The notes under the pieces were generated by a model. That model had not been told where the DNA came from. It worked only from the letters and a program-made list of their open reading frames with translations, and did no database searches. Positions 6,673 through 13,537 of a stretch of DNA of 20,559 bases are shown here, one piece after another. The stretch's first letter is position 1. Each line of letters begins with the position of its first letter. The translations under genes were made by a program, and so were the position numbers. The stretch covers positions 1 through 20,559 of the forward strand of contig CAWLAN010000038.1 in assembly GCA_963854815.1 (NCBI GenBank). Reading direction: 5' to 3'. This DNA comes from UBA1146 sp963854815 (GTDB taxonomy: Bacteria > Planctomycetota > UBA8108 > UBA1146).

Positions 6673-8277
6673 CTAAACGAGTGCACCCTCCACTGCCTTC
6701 TCCTCATTTTCGAGATCAGTGATGGCAGTGTCTGATGTCAGGATCATGATGGCGACGCTTGCGGCATTCTGAAGCGACACACGAAGCACCTTCACGGGAT
6801 CGATGATTCCAGCAGCAGTAAGGTCTACAACCTTGCCCTCGAGGACATCGAATCCCATCTGCAGGTCATCATGCTCCTGGACCTCTGCCACCACAGCAGG
6901 TCCATCGAAGCCGGCATTGCGAGCCAATTGAGCGGTTGGTTCCAGCAGAGCATCCGCTACCACAGCGACGCCGTGACGAGCCTCTCCTGAGACCTCGGTG
7001 GCGGCAACCTTGTCGCGGATCCGTAAGAAAGCGGTTCCAGCTCCCGGGACGATCCCCTCCATCATTGCAGCTCGGGTAGCACTGAGAGCATCCTCGGCGC
7101 GAGACTTACGCTCTTTGATCTCGAGCTCGGTGAAACCACCCACCCGGATCACAGCGATCTTTCCCTGAATCCTGGCGAGCCTCTCCTCGAGTTTTTCACG
7201 ATCATAGTTCGAGTTAGTTTGTTCGATCTGGGCCTCGATCTGATGACATCGGGACTCGATTGCTTCGTCATGACCTTCACCTCTGAAGAAGATGGTGCGA
7301 TCCTGCGAGATCTCGACCTTTTGTACCGATCCCAACTGGTCTTTGCCAACCATGTCCCAACTCACTCCGGTATCTTTCGCGATGACCTGGCCACCAGTGA
7401 CGATGGCGAGATCTTCGAGCAATGCCTTGCGGCGATCTCCGAAACCGGGTGCCTTGATCGCCACTGCAGGGAGTACTCCGCGAAGTGTGTTGAGCAATAA
7501 ACCTGCGAGTGCCTCACCTTCCACATCTTCTGCGATCACCACCAGTGGACGTTGTGTGGGAACCACTTGCTCCAAGATTGGAATCAAATCCTGGATCGTC
7601 GAAATCTTGTGATCGGTAAAGAGGATCCACGGTTTCTCGAGAACGCACAAACCAGAGATCCTGTCGGTGACGAAGTAAGGTGAGATCCACCCCTTGTCGA
7701 TCTCCAGTCCCTCGACCAGTTGGAGATCGGTCTCGATACCATCATTCTCCTCGACGGTAACAACTCCACGTTCTCCGACATTGTGAATCGCTTCTCCGAA
7801 CAACTTGCCGAGTTGCTCTTCGTTGGCAGCTATCGTGCCTACCTGAACCACCTCTTCCTGTCCCTTGACAGGAGTTGCAATTTCTTCCAGTTCACTTACG
7901 GCGGTGGCGACAGCTTGTTCGATTCCCTTGCGAAGTTCGATCGGGTTGACCCCAGAAATCGCATACCGACTACCGCGCTCGACCATCGCTTCTGCCAGGA
8001 TGATGGCGCAGGTTGTGCCATCGCCCACCTCCTTGTTGGTCTTGGTCGCCACCTCGTTGATCAATCGCGCCCCCATGTTCACGAAGGGCTGATCCACTTC
8101 GATCTCGCGAGAGACCGTTTGACCATCGCGAGTCACCTCGGCCTTACCAAAGCCCTTCTGCAGCAATACGTTGCCTCCTGCAGGGCCGTAAGTCACCTTG
8201 ACGGTACGGGCCAGGGTTTGAATTCCCTTGCGAAGTAGGCGTCTGGCATCGTCGTCAAAGAGTATCTGTTTCGTCAT
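6673..8277 (-). CDS. groEL: Chaperonin GroEL paralogue 2, altered ATP pocket
   Basis: This 534-residue group I chaperonin subunit is collinear with E. coli GroEL, which it resembles in apical segments such as IAEDVEGEALAGLL and IKAPGFGDRRKALLEDLA. Compared by eye with E. coli numbering, the nucleotide site is changed: T-L-G-P becomes T-Y-G-P (Leu31 to Tyr), Lys51 becomes Arg50, Thr91 becomes Cys90 (GDGTTC), Gly415 becomes Ala413 (PGAG) and Asn479-Ala-Ala becomes D-V-L. The catalytic aspartates equivalent to Asp52 (Asp51) and Asp398 (Asp396) are kept, as is Asp495. Tyr199 is Trp197, while Tyr203 and Phe204 are kept. The C-terminus (ENEEKAVEGALV) lacks the Gly-Gly-Met tail. It begins 30 bases after groEL(1), preceded by GAGGGAG, and is followed by dnaJ after 10 bases. 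It is probably an active but specialised subunit. Confidence 0.93.
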   Translation of the reverse strand: MTKQILFDDDARRLLRKGIQTLARTVKVTYGPAGGNVLLQKGFGKAEVTRDGQTVSREIEVDQPFVNMGARLINEVATKTNKEVGDGTTCAIILAEAMVERGSRYAISGVNPIELRKGIEQAVATAVSELEEIATPVKGQEEVVQVGTIAANEEQLGKLFGEAIHNVGERGVVTVEENDGIETDLQLVEGLEIDKGWISPYFVTDRISGLCVLEKPWILFTDHKISTIQDLIPILEQVVPTQRPLVVIAEDVEGEALAGLLLNTLRGVLPAVAIKAPGFGDRRKALLEDLAIVTGGQVIAKDTGVSWDMVGKDQLGSVQKVEISQDRTIFFRGEGHDEAIESRCHQIEAQIEQTNSNYDREKLEERLARIQGKIAVIRVGGFTELEIKERKSRAEDALSATRAAMMEGIVPGAGTAFLRIRDKVAATEVSGEARHGVAVVADALLEPTAQLARNAGFDGPAVVAEVQEHDDLQMGFDVLEGKVVDLTAAGIIDPVKVLRVSLQNAASVAIMILTSDTAITDLENEEKAVEGALV

Positions 8278-8307
8278 GAACTTGCTCCCTCGTCTCGTCT
8301 ATACAGA

Positions 8308-9942
8308 CTAAAAGGCTCCGATGCCTTCGTGATCATGTTGATGGTGGTCCTCTTCTTCCTTCTCCTTGGGAATGTCCGTGACGACGCCATCCGAAGTCAG
8401 GATCATGGTGGCGGTACTGACTGCGTTCTGAAGCGCATTCAGGGTCACGTTGCAAGAATCGATAATCCCAGCCTCGCGGAGATCGCACATCTGAAGGCGC
8501 GCAAAATCGTACCCGCGGGTACCCTCTTTCGTCTTACGGATCTCGCGCAGGAGTTTCGAAGGTTCCACGCCGGCATTGCGTGCCAGTTGGCGGAAAGGTT
8601 CTTCAAGTGCTCTGGCGAGGATCCCGGCTGCCATCTTGTCGAGTGGATCTGAAAAAGACATCTCGGCGACAGCATCGGAACAATGGATCAAGGCCAGTCC
8701 TCCACCTGGAAGGATCCCTGCGTCGATTGCAGAGCGGGTGGCCGCGAGCGAATTCTCATAGCGCTTCTTGCGCTCCTTGACTTCAGCTTCGGTCGTGCCG
8801 CCGACTCGGATCACCGCGATGCCTCCGATAAGGCGGGCCAACCTCTCTTGCAACTTTTCACGATCGTAGTCACTGGTGGCGTTCTCGATTTCCACCCGGA
8901 TCATGCGACAACGTTCCTCGACGTCTTTCTTGGAACCAGCACCCTGGATGACCGTGGTCATCTGGGAATTGATCTCGATCTTTTTTGCCTGTCCAAGATC
9001 AGAGATTTCGATCGAGCCAGGTTCGATGCCCAGATCGGAAAAGATGGCCCGACCCCCGGTCGCAACAGCGATATCCTGGAGCATCGATTTACGACGCTCT
9101 CCGTACCCGGGAGCCTTCACGGCAGCCACCTCGAGTAAGCCACGCTGGCGATTCACCACCAGAGTCGAGAGAGCATCTCCATCGATATCCTCTGCGATGA
9201 TCAGTAGAGGCTTGCGTTGCTCGACGACTTTTTCCAGGACTCCAACGATCTGGGAAATATTCGAGATCTTCTCTTCCATGATGAGAATGAAAGGGTCTTC
9301 CATGGTGATGTCGGCACCATCTGGATCAGCAACGAACTGCTGCGAGATATAACCTCGATCGAAGTGCAAACCCTCCACCACTTCCAGAGTGGTCTCGGTG
9401 CTCTTACCTTCCTCGATCGTACATACTCCGTCGTCTCCAACGGTATCCAGAGCTTCAGCGATGATCTTGCCGATACTGTCATCGTTATTGGCAGATATTG
9501 TCGCAATGCTGACGATTGAATCCTTGTCCTTGATCGGTTCGGAAATTTCACCTAACCGAACTCCGATCTTCGCGGAAATGCCAAGCAGTGCCCGCTGCAA
9601 GAGAACTGGGTTCTCGCCGGCGATCACCTGCCGCATCCCTTGACGAAATATCGCCTCCGCCAACACTGTGGCCGTGGTAGTTCCATCGCCAGAATCACGG
9701 GATGTCTTCGATCCAGCTTCTCTCAGTAGACGAGCTCCGATGTTCTCGACGCGATCTTCCAGCTCGATCTCGTTAGCTACGGTAGCTCCGTCCTTGGTGA
9801 TGTTCGGTCCACCCCAGGATCGATCGATGACAGCGTTACGGCCTCGCGGACCCAGAGTGGTGCGTACCGCACGTACGACCTTGGCCGCTCCGGCCAGCAG
9901 TTTCTCTCGTGCCAAATCTTCGAAGGTCAATTCTTTTGCCAT
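8308..9942 (-). CDS. groEL: Chaperonin GroEL paralogue 1, Asn at the Asp398 position, His-rich tail
   Basis: This 544-residue group I chaperonin subunit is first in the chaperone operon. Most of the ATP site is canonical: T29-L-G-P, K50-D51-G, GDGTTT (85-90) and P-G-G-G (412-415). The residue matching E. coli Asp398, which is needed for ATP hydrolysis, is Asn397 (RYENSLAATR, codon AAT at 8754-8752). In the apical domain the Tyr203 equivalent is Gln202 (YISQQF), while Tyr199 and Phe204 are kept. The C-terminus has no Gly-Gly-Met repeats but ends in an acidic, His-rich tail, EEEDHHQHDHEGIGAF. The ATG has AAGGAG 5 bases upstream. No groES gene lies before or after it. The fold assignment is secure; reduced ATPase activity and metal binding are inferences. 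Confidence 0.95.
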   Translation of the reverse strand: MAKELTFEDLAREKLLAGAAKVVRAVRTTLGPRGRNAVIDRSWGGPNITKDGATVANEIELEDRVENIGARLLREAGSKTSRDSGDGTTTATVLAEAIFRQGMRQVIAGENPVLLQRALLGISAKIGVRLGEISEPIKDKDSIVSIATISANNDDSIGKIIAEALDTVGDDGVCTIEEGKSTETTLEVVEGLHFDRGYISQQFVADPDGADITMEDPFILIMEEKISNISQIVGVLEKVVEQRKPLLIIAEDIDGDALSTLVVNRQRGLLEVAAVKAPGYGERRKSMLQDIAVATGGRAIFSDLGIEPGSIEISDLGQAKKIEINSQMTTVIQGAGSKKDVEERCRMIRVEIENATSDYDREKLQERLARLIGGIAVIRVGGTTEAEVKERKKRYENSLAATRSAIDAGILPGGGLALIHCSDAVAEMSFSDPLDKMAAGILARALEEPFRQLARNAGVEPSKLLREIRKTKEGTRGYDFARLQMCDLREAGIIDSCNVTLNALQNAVSTATMILTSDGVVTDIPKEKEEEDHHQHDHEGIGAF

Positions 9943-10209
9943 GCTGGCTCCTTGTCGTGCCGGGCACCGATCGGGTCAGGAAGCAGCTCGTCGGCTGCGC
10001 TCGAAGGGTCCGCGGACGGGGGTCAATGTTTTCTCTCTCCACGCAAACGGCGGGCCATCTCGCCCCAATGAGGGCCTCACAACTATTTGTGGAATAATGA
10101 CTTATACATTAAGATGCAGAACTACGCGAAAATCGTCTGCCAGATCGACAGGAGGGGAGGCAGAGGCCTTGCCTCGGACTGCCAGGTTGGCAGCCCCTGA
10201 GGGCCCGGG
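9943..10209 (-). promoter_or_regulatory. Probable promoter/leader region of the chaperone operon
   Basis: The 267-bp gap before groEL(1) is the only sizeable one ahead of this six-gene operon, so its promoter should lie here. It holds an AT-rich patch (about 10080-10115, with TATAAG on the minus strand at 10106-10101) and two small overlapping palindromes, TGAGGGCCTCA (10069-10079) and CACAACTATTTGTG (10078-10091), either of which could be an operator. No CIRCE element (TTAGCACTC-N9-GAGTGCTAA) is visible, and no clear sigma-32-type promoter. The leader from the AT patch to the ATG would be about 140-160 bases. The exact promoter is not determined. Confidence 0.35.
10157..10193 (-). terminator. 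Two adjacent stem-loops after the repeat-protein gene
   Basis: Just downstream of the stop of the 10210-12255 gene (minus strand) come two perfect 6-bp stems. One pairs 10179-10184 with 10188-10193 (3-base loop) and the other pairs 10157-10162 with 10170-10175 (7-base loop). They are well placed to end that transcript before the chaperone operon begins. There is no T-run, so the terminator call is tentative. Confidence 0.35.
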
Positions 10210-12255
10210 TCACTTGGCGAAGATGCCGCCAGCGCGAGTATCGCTGACCAACTTGACCCGAACATCGCGGATCTCGAGGCGGGTTCCGTCCGAAATCCAG
10301 AACACGAATCCGCCCGTGGCAGGTAAACGAGTGGTTTCTGGATCGAGCGCTAATTCGGTTCCTGCATCACCATGGTGGAGCAGCACCGAATCGCCATGGA
10401 CCTCCAATGTCACTTTCACCCAACGGTTCTTGGGGAAGTCCTCTCCGAGCTCGAGCATCGGTGAGGTTTGTTCGGTGATCCCTCCCCGCCCAGGGCGCGA
10501 CTGGCTCCTGGGAGAGATTCGTAAAGTTCCCGTCTTCAAGCTCAGGTCGAACACACAAACGTAGTCCTCCCAGTGATTGGAGAAGACCCCGGTATAGATG
10601 TCATTGCCACTGCGGTTGTCTCCCACCATCACCCCGAACCCATCTCGTTCGACGACACGCCAGAGCGGAGATTGTCCGCTGTTGATGAGCGGCCGATCAC
10701 TACTGGTCACCCAGTTGTAAAGATTTGTTCGAGCCAGCAAGGAAGTCCATGGGACCGAATCACGTAGATCTCTCCAGCGAAGTTCTCGCTCAGCTTTTTT
10801 GCGCTCAGCCTCGAGTCGACGTGCCTCTGCAAGTTCTAACTCCAGGGCTTCTTCCCGGCCCAGTAGCATCGAGAGTCCCTCGCGCTGGATGGTCCTTACC
10901 AGTTCTTCCTTCATCCGCCAGACGTCAGGTGCGTCGTCTTGAACTCGCTCGGGCAATGCTTCAATGATGGCGATGGCGATATCCTCATATCCTTTGCGAG
11001 CGTAGAGCCCCGCCTTGTTCGAGAGTTCGTCGAGACGCTTCATGTAACGAAACTGTTCCTTGGCATCTTTTCGTAGGTTGCGGAGTTCGGAGTGGAAGGA
11101 ACCGACCAGGACAGAACTGGCTCCGTCGAAAATCTTTGGAAGATCGTCCAGCAATCCTGCAGCCGTCTCGAATTCTCCGTCACGGAAAGCCGTTCGAACG
11201 TCCGCCTTGATGGTGGTCCAGGACTGTTCGGCACTGAACCGCCACTCATTCATCAGTTGCTCTCTGAGCATTCCAGCTTCCCGGGCTGCTTCGGTGTTTG
11301 CGTACTCGAGCAGGATGGCCGCGAGTCGATTGGCCGCCGCGATCCGATCAGTTGGATCTTCACCGTTGCTCTTCTCGACACGATCGAGAGCCGCTCGGGC
11401 TTGATTTTCCCGAATTTCCTCGCGATCAACTTTCGGCAGCTGGACCACTTGCGTCGTTTCCACTACCGGTGGCGGATCATCTCCCATGTAGATGAAACCA
11501 AGAACCACCAGAACCACCACTGCACTGCCACCGATGATGAACCAGGGCATCCGGCTCTTTGATTCGGTACGCGTATCATCCGAACCATCGACAGCGGTGA
11601 GCGCCGCTCTGCTGGCGAGTTTCTTGGCACCGTACTTGCGCGTTGGTGCGACGGGCCGACCTCGTTTGCTCGGCGCCGTCGGTGGCGAACTGGAAGCTGC
11701 GGCTGCTGCGGAAGGTGCTGCACCGGCAGCGACTTGCCGGGCGGCCCTCAAAGCCGCTGCTTTCTTGTCTGCCATCTGCTGAGCCGCCTGCTGCACTGCC
11801 GCCTGCTGCGCTGCGGTTTTTTGCGCTGCGGCTTGCTGCACTGCCGCCTGCTGCGCTGCGGCCTGCTGCTTTGCGGCTTGCTGCTTTGCGGCTTGCTGCA
11901 CTGCGGCTTGCTGTGCTGCGGCTTGCTGCTTTGCGGCTTGCTGCACTGCGGCTTGCTGCTTTGCGGCTTGCTGTGCTGCGGCTTGCTGCACTGCGGCTTG
12001 CTGCACTGCGGCTTGCTGTGCTGCGGCTTGCTGTGCTGCGGCCTGCTGCTGTGCGACTGAATCAGCCGCAGCAGTCTCCTGGGCTACCGGAGGATCTTCA
12101 GAATCGGGTGGTTTCGGTGCTCCAGGGACGCGAGGAGCGGGCACACGTCTCTTGCCGGGTGAACCTGCAGTTGTGGATTTCGTCCTGGGAGGCGGAACTC
12201 GCCTCTTTTTCGGAGTGGATGGATCTCCCGATCCTGGAGCCGGATCGTCAGACAT
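10210..12255 (-). CDS. Membrane protein with Gln/Ala repeat tract and DUF1080-like C-terminal domain
   Basis: The 681-residue protein (ATG at 12255; a GTG one codon earlier is possible) has four parts. The N-terminus (1-60) is Pro/Lys/Arg-rich. Residues about 70-160 are 18 QQAAx pentapeptides. A basic Ala/Ser-rich stretch precedes one membrane segment (about 237-258, WFIIGGSAVVVLVVLGFIYMG). The rest should be periplasmic: helical repeats (about 275-470), a charged coiled-coil-like stretch (about 470-495), and a C-terminal beta domain with LYNWVTSSDRPLINSG, WRVVERDGFGVMVGD and GGFVFWISDGTRLEIRDVRV. That domain resembles DUF1080/LamG-type jelly rolls in which 'W-x-V-x-D-G' and 'L-E-I-R-D-V-R-V' recur. 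No glycosidase residues can be assigned. The start overlaps the stop of the MshEN-like gene (TGATG), so the two are translationally coupled. The role is unknown, perhaps a cell-envelope scaffold. Confidence 0.75.
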   Translation of the reverse strand: MSDDPAPGSGDPSTPKKRRVPPPRTKSTTAGSPGKRRVPAPRVPGAPKPPDSEDPPVAQETAAADSVAQQQAAAQQAAAQQAAVQQAAVQQAAAQQAAKQQAAVQQAAKQQAAAQQAAVQQAAKQQAAKQQAAAQQAAVQQAAAQKTAAQQAAVQQAAQQMADKKAAALRAARQVAAGAAPSAAAAASSSPPTAPSKRGRPVAPTRKYGAKKLASRAALTAVDGSDDTRTESKSRMPWFIIGGSAVVVLVVLGFIYMGDDPPPVVETTQVVQLPKVDREEIRENQARAALDRVEKSNGEDPTDRIAAANRLAAILLEYANTEAAREAGMLREQLMNEWRFSAEQSWTTIKADVRTAFRDGEFETAAGLLDDLPKIFDGASSVLVGSFHSELRNLRKDAKEQFRYMKRLDELSNKAGLYARKGYEDIAIAIIEALPERVQDDAPDVWRMKEELVRTIQREGLSMLLGREEALELELAEARRLEAERKKAERELRWRDLRDSVPWTSLLARTNLYNWVTSSDRPLINSGQSPLWRVVERDGFGVMVGDNRSGNDIYTGVFSNHWEDYVCVFDLSLKTGTLRISPRSQSRPGRGGITEQTSPMLELGEDFPKNRWVKVTLEVHGDSVLLHHGDAGTELALDPETTRLPATGGFVFWISDGTRLEIRDVRVKLVSDTRAGGIFAK
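11779..12048 (-). repeat. Eighteen 15-bp tandem repeats encoding QQAAx
   Basis: A 270-bp array of 15-bp units encodes 18 consecutive pentapeptides, QQAAA, QQAAV or QQAAK, with two degenerate units near the C-terminal end (QKTAA, QQAAQ). On the plus strand it reads as repeated GCTGC/GCGGCTTGCTG blocks. The fifth residue varies among Ala, Val and Lys in an irregular order, so the array has probably been reshuffled by slippage or recombination. Each unit keeps the frame. Confidence 0.95.
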
Positions 12256-12533
12256 CACGATTCCTCGCTCCCGGCCATCTGCTCGCCGATCGCCGGACCC
12301 TGGTCGTTTCCATCTTGCTCGACAGGATAGATGACCTCGATCAGCTGCTGTAGTTGCTCCGTTGTCAGATGTCCCAGTTCCACCAGTACCTGACCCAACA
12401 GTGGAACCTGTTTTCCCTCGTTGCGAAGACGTTCCTGGATCGTCAGTGCCTCGTAGAGTTGATGGGAATCAACAACCCCCTGGTCGAGGGCTACCTCACC
12501 AAACAGCCGACGATAGCGATCAGGTTCCGTCAC
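12255..12533 (-). CDS. Small stand-alone MshEN-like domain protein
   Basis: The 92-residue protein starts at GTG 12533, with GGAGG 8 bases upstream. Residues 9-68 contain LFGEVALDQGVVDSHQLYEA and, after a spacer, LLGQVLVELGHLTTEQLQQL. This is the doubled 'l-G-e-x-L-v-x-x-G-l-i-t-x-x-q-L' motif of the MshEN/GspE N-terminal domain, which in type II secretion and type IV pilus ATPases binds partners or, in MshE, cyclic di-GMP. Here the domain stands alone without an ATPase. The c-di-GMP-binding consensus is only loosely met, so ligand binding is uncertain. It overlaps the start of the repeat-tract membrane protein gene, suggesting that the two act together, perhaps as a cytoplasmic regulator of that protein. 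The motif match was made by eye. Confidence 0.65.
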   Translation of the reverse strand: MTEPDRYRRLFGEVALDQGVVDSHQLYEALTIQERLRNEGKQVPLLGQVLVELGHLTTEQLQQLIEVIYPVEQDGNDQGPAIGEQMAGSEES

Positions 12534-12691
12534 GAGCCGCGCCTCCGGGATTCAACAAGATCTTCACCGATACAACCTGAATCAGTGAGCCCTTCGCCCC
12601 GGGAACCACCGATGGTCCATACCGTGAACAGCTCAGTGATCAGCGCCAGGAAGGATATCAGTCTGCCACACCATCCGCCACCGCCGCATCC
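12534..12691. other. Gap after the ftsQ-like gene
   Basis: These 158 bp separate the end of the cell-wall cluster from the MshEN-like gene. I see the strong ribosome site of the downstream gene (about 12542-12546) but no clear terminator or promoter. In standard clusters ftsA or ftsZ would begin here; neither is present. Confidence 0.5.
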
Positions 12692-13537
12692 TTACCAGTC
12701 CACACCCACCAGGGGTTCGGGACCGCTGAAAAGGCTGATGTCCGGAACGTCGTCGACCCTCTCGAGACTGTCTCTGACTTCGATGACCTTGCGCAAGCAA
12801 GCGAGTTTTTGCTCGATGGAACAGACCTTCGGTGCTTCGGAGGCCGGAGCTCTGCCCCAGCGAAGTGGAATTCCCAGGTTGGTATGAAAACTCCACAGTC
12901 GTTTTCCGGCCGGATCTCGGTTCGCGGCAATTTCATGGATGAATCCGGGGATCCGATCGAAAATCCGTTCGCGCCACAGGACCGCAGTGATCGAGAGAAG
13001 TTCACGGAACTCGGATCCGCTCATCGAATGGCCCGGATCGTACCTGTGCAGGGATCCCTGCTCCGGGATGTACTCGGGCATCCGCCACGATTCGTCGAGG
13101 AAGTCACCTTCCTGAAAGTCGATCACCCTGCCGGCCCCATCGACGAGCAGCCAACCACCCTCACACCGAACGCCCACCGATGGGCGCACAAACTCGCCCT
13201 CGAATCCAATTCCGTCAGCAATCCGCTCGATGCGTTGGACCCGCGCAACCCACGGGTTTTTCAGCAATTCGGCCTGGATCTGATCGCGCCACCGTAGCGA
13301 CTCCAGTGAGACGCGCGCGGGTATCGAATTCAGCGAGTCCAGTTCCCCTCTGAAGTTGTGCGGGCACCACGAGGGCAAGGTCACGTGATCGATGGACCAG
13401 ACTCCTCCTGCTCTGGCGAGGCGCTGGTCCACCTCGTCCTTGGCATAGACCAGAACTCCCCCCAGAGATAAAAGGACGATCAGAGGCAGCAGCCAGAGCA
13501 GTACTTCATTGGGGCGATTCGTCTGTTTCGCTATCAC
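12692..13537 (-). CDS. ftsQ: FtsQ-like cell division membrane protein
   Basis: The 281-residue protein has a short cytoplasmic N-terminus, one membrane segment (about 13-33, VLLWLLPLIVLLSLGGVLVYA) and a large periplasmic part. That part contains a POTRA/FtsQ-like stretch: LLKNPWVARVQRI, then FVRPSVGVRCEGGWLLVDGAGRVID. This matches the FtsQ pattern 'n-P-w-V-x-x-a-x-v' and 'R-x-P-x-x-x-x-x-x-x-x-x-x-l-v-D-x-x-G-x-x'. FtsQ, with FtsB and FtsL, joins early and late division proteins. The position directly after murB is where ftsQ is expected. It starts with GTG at 13537, overlapping the murB stop by 4 bases (GTGA). Sequence similarity alone is weak, so the call rests on topology, the short motif and context. 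No ftsA or ftsZ follows. Confidence 0.62.
   Translation of the reverse strand: MIAKQTNRPNEVLLWLLPLIVLLSLGGVLVYAKDEVDQRLARAGGVWSIDHVTLPSWCPHNFRGELDSLNSIPARVSLESLRWRDQIQAELLKNPWVARVQRIERIADGIGFEGEFVRPSVGVRCEGGWLLVDGAGRVIDFQEGDFLDESWRMPEYIPEQGSLHRYDPGHSMSGSEFRELLSITAVLWRERIFDRIPGFIHEIAANRDPAGKRLWSFHTNLGIPLRWGRAPASEAPKVCSIEQKLACLRKVIEVRDSLERVDDVPDISLFSGPEPLVGVDW

Noticed and set aside
9668..10564. A 298-codon plus-strand open frame across the chaperone leader
   Set aside because: It overlaps the start of groEL(1) and the end of the repeat-protein gene, has a low-complexity Ser/Arg/Pro composition and no ribosome site.
11643..12353. Plus-strand open frame rich in Ala, Leu and Arg opposite the QQAAx repeats
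   Set aside because: It is the complement of the pentapeptide array, with no ribosome site or recognisable domain, and overlaps a well-supported gene.
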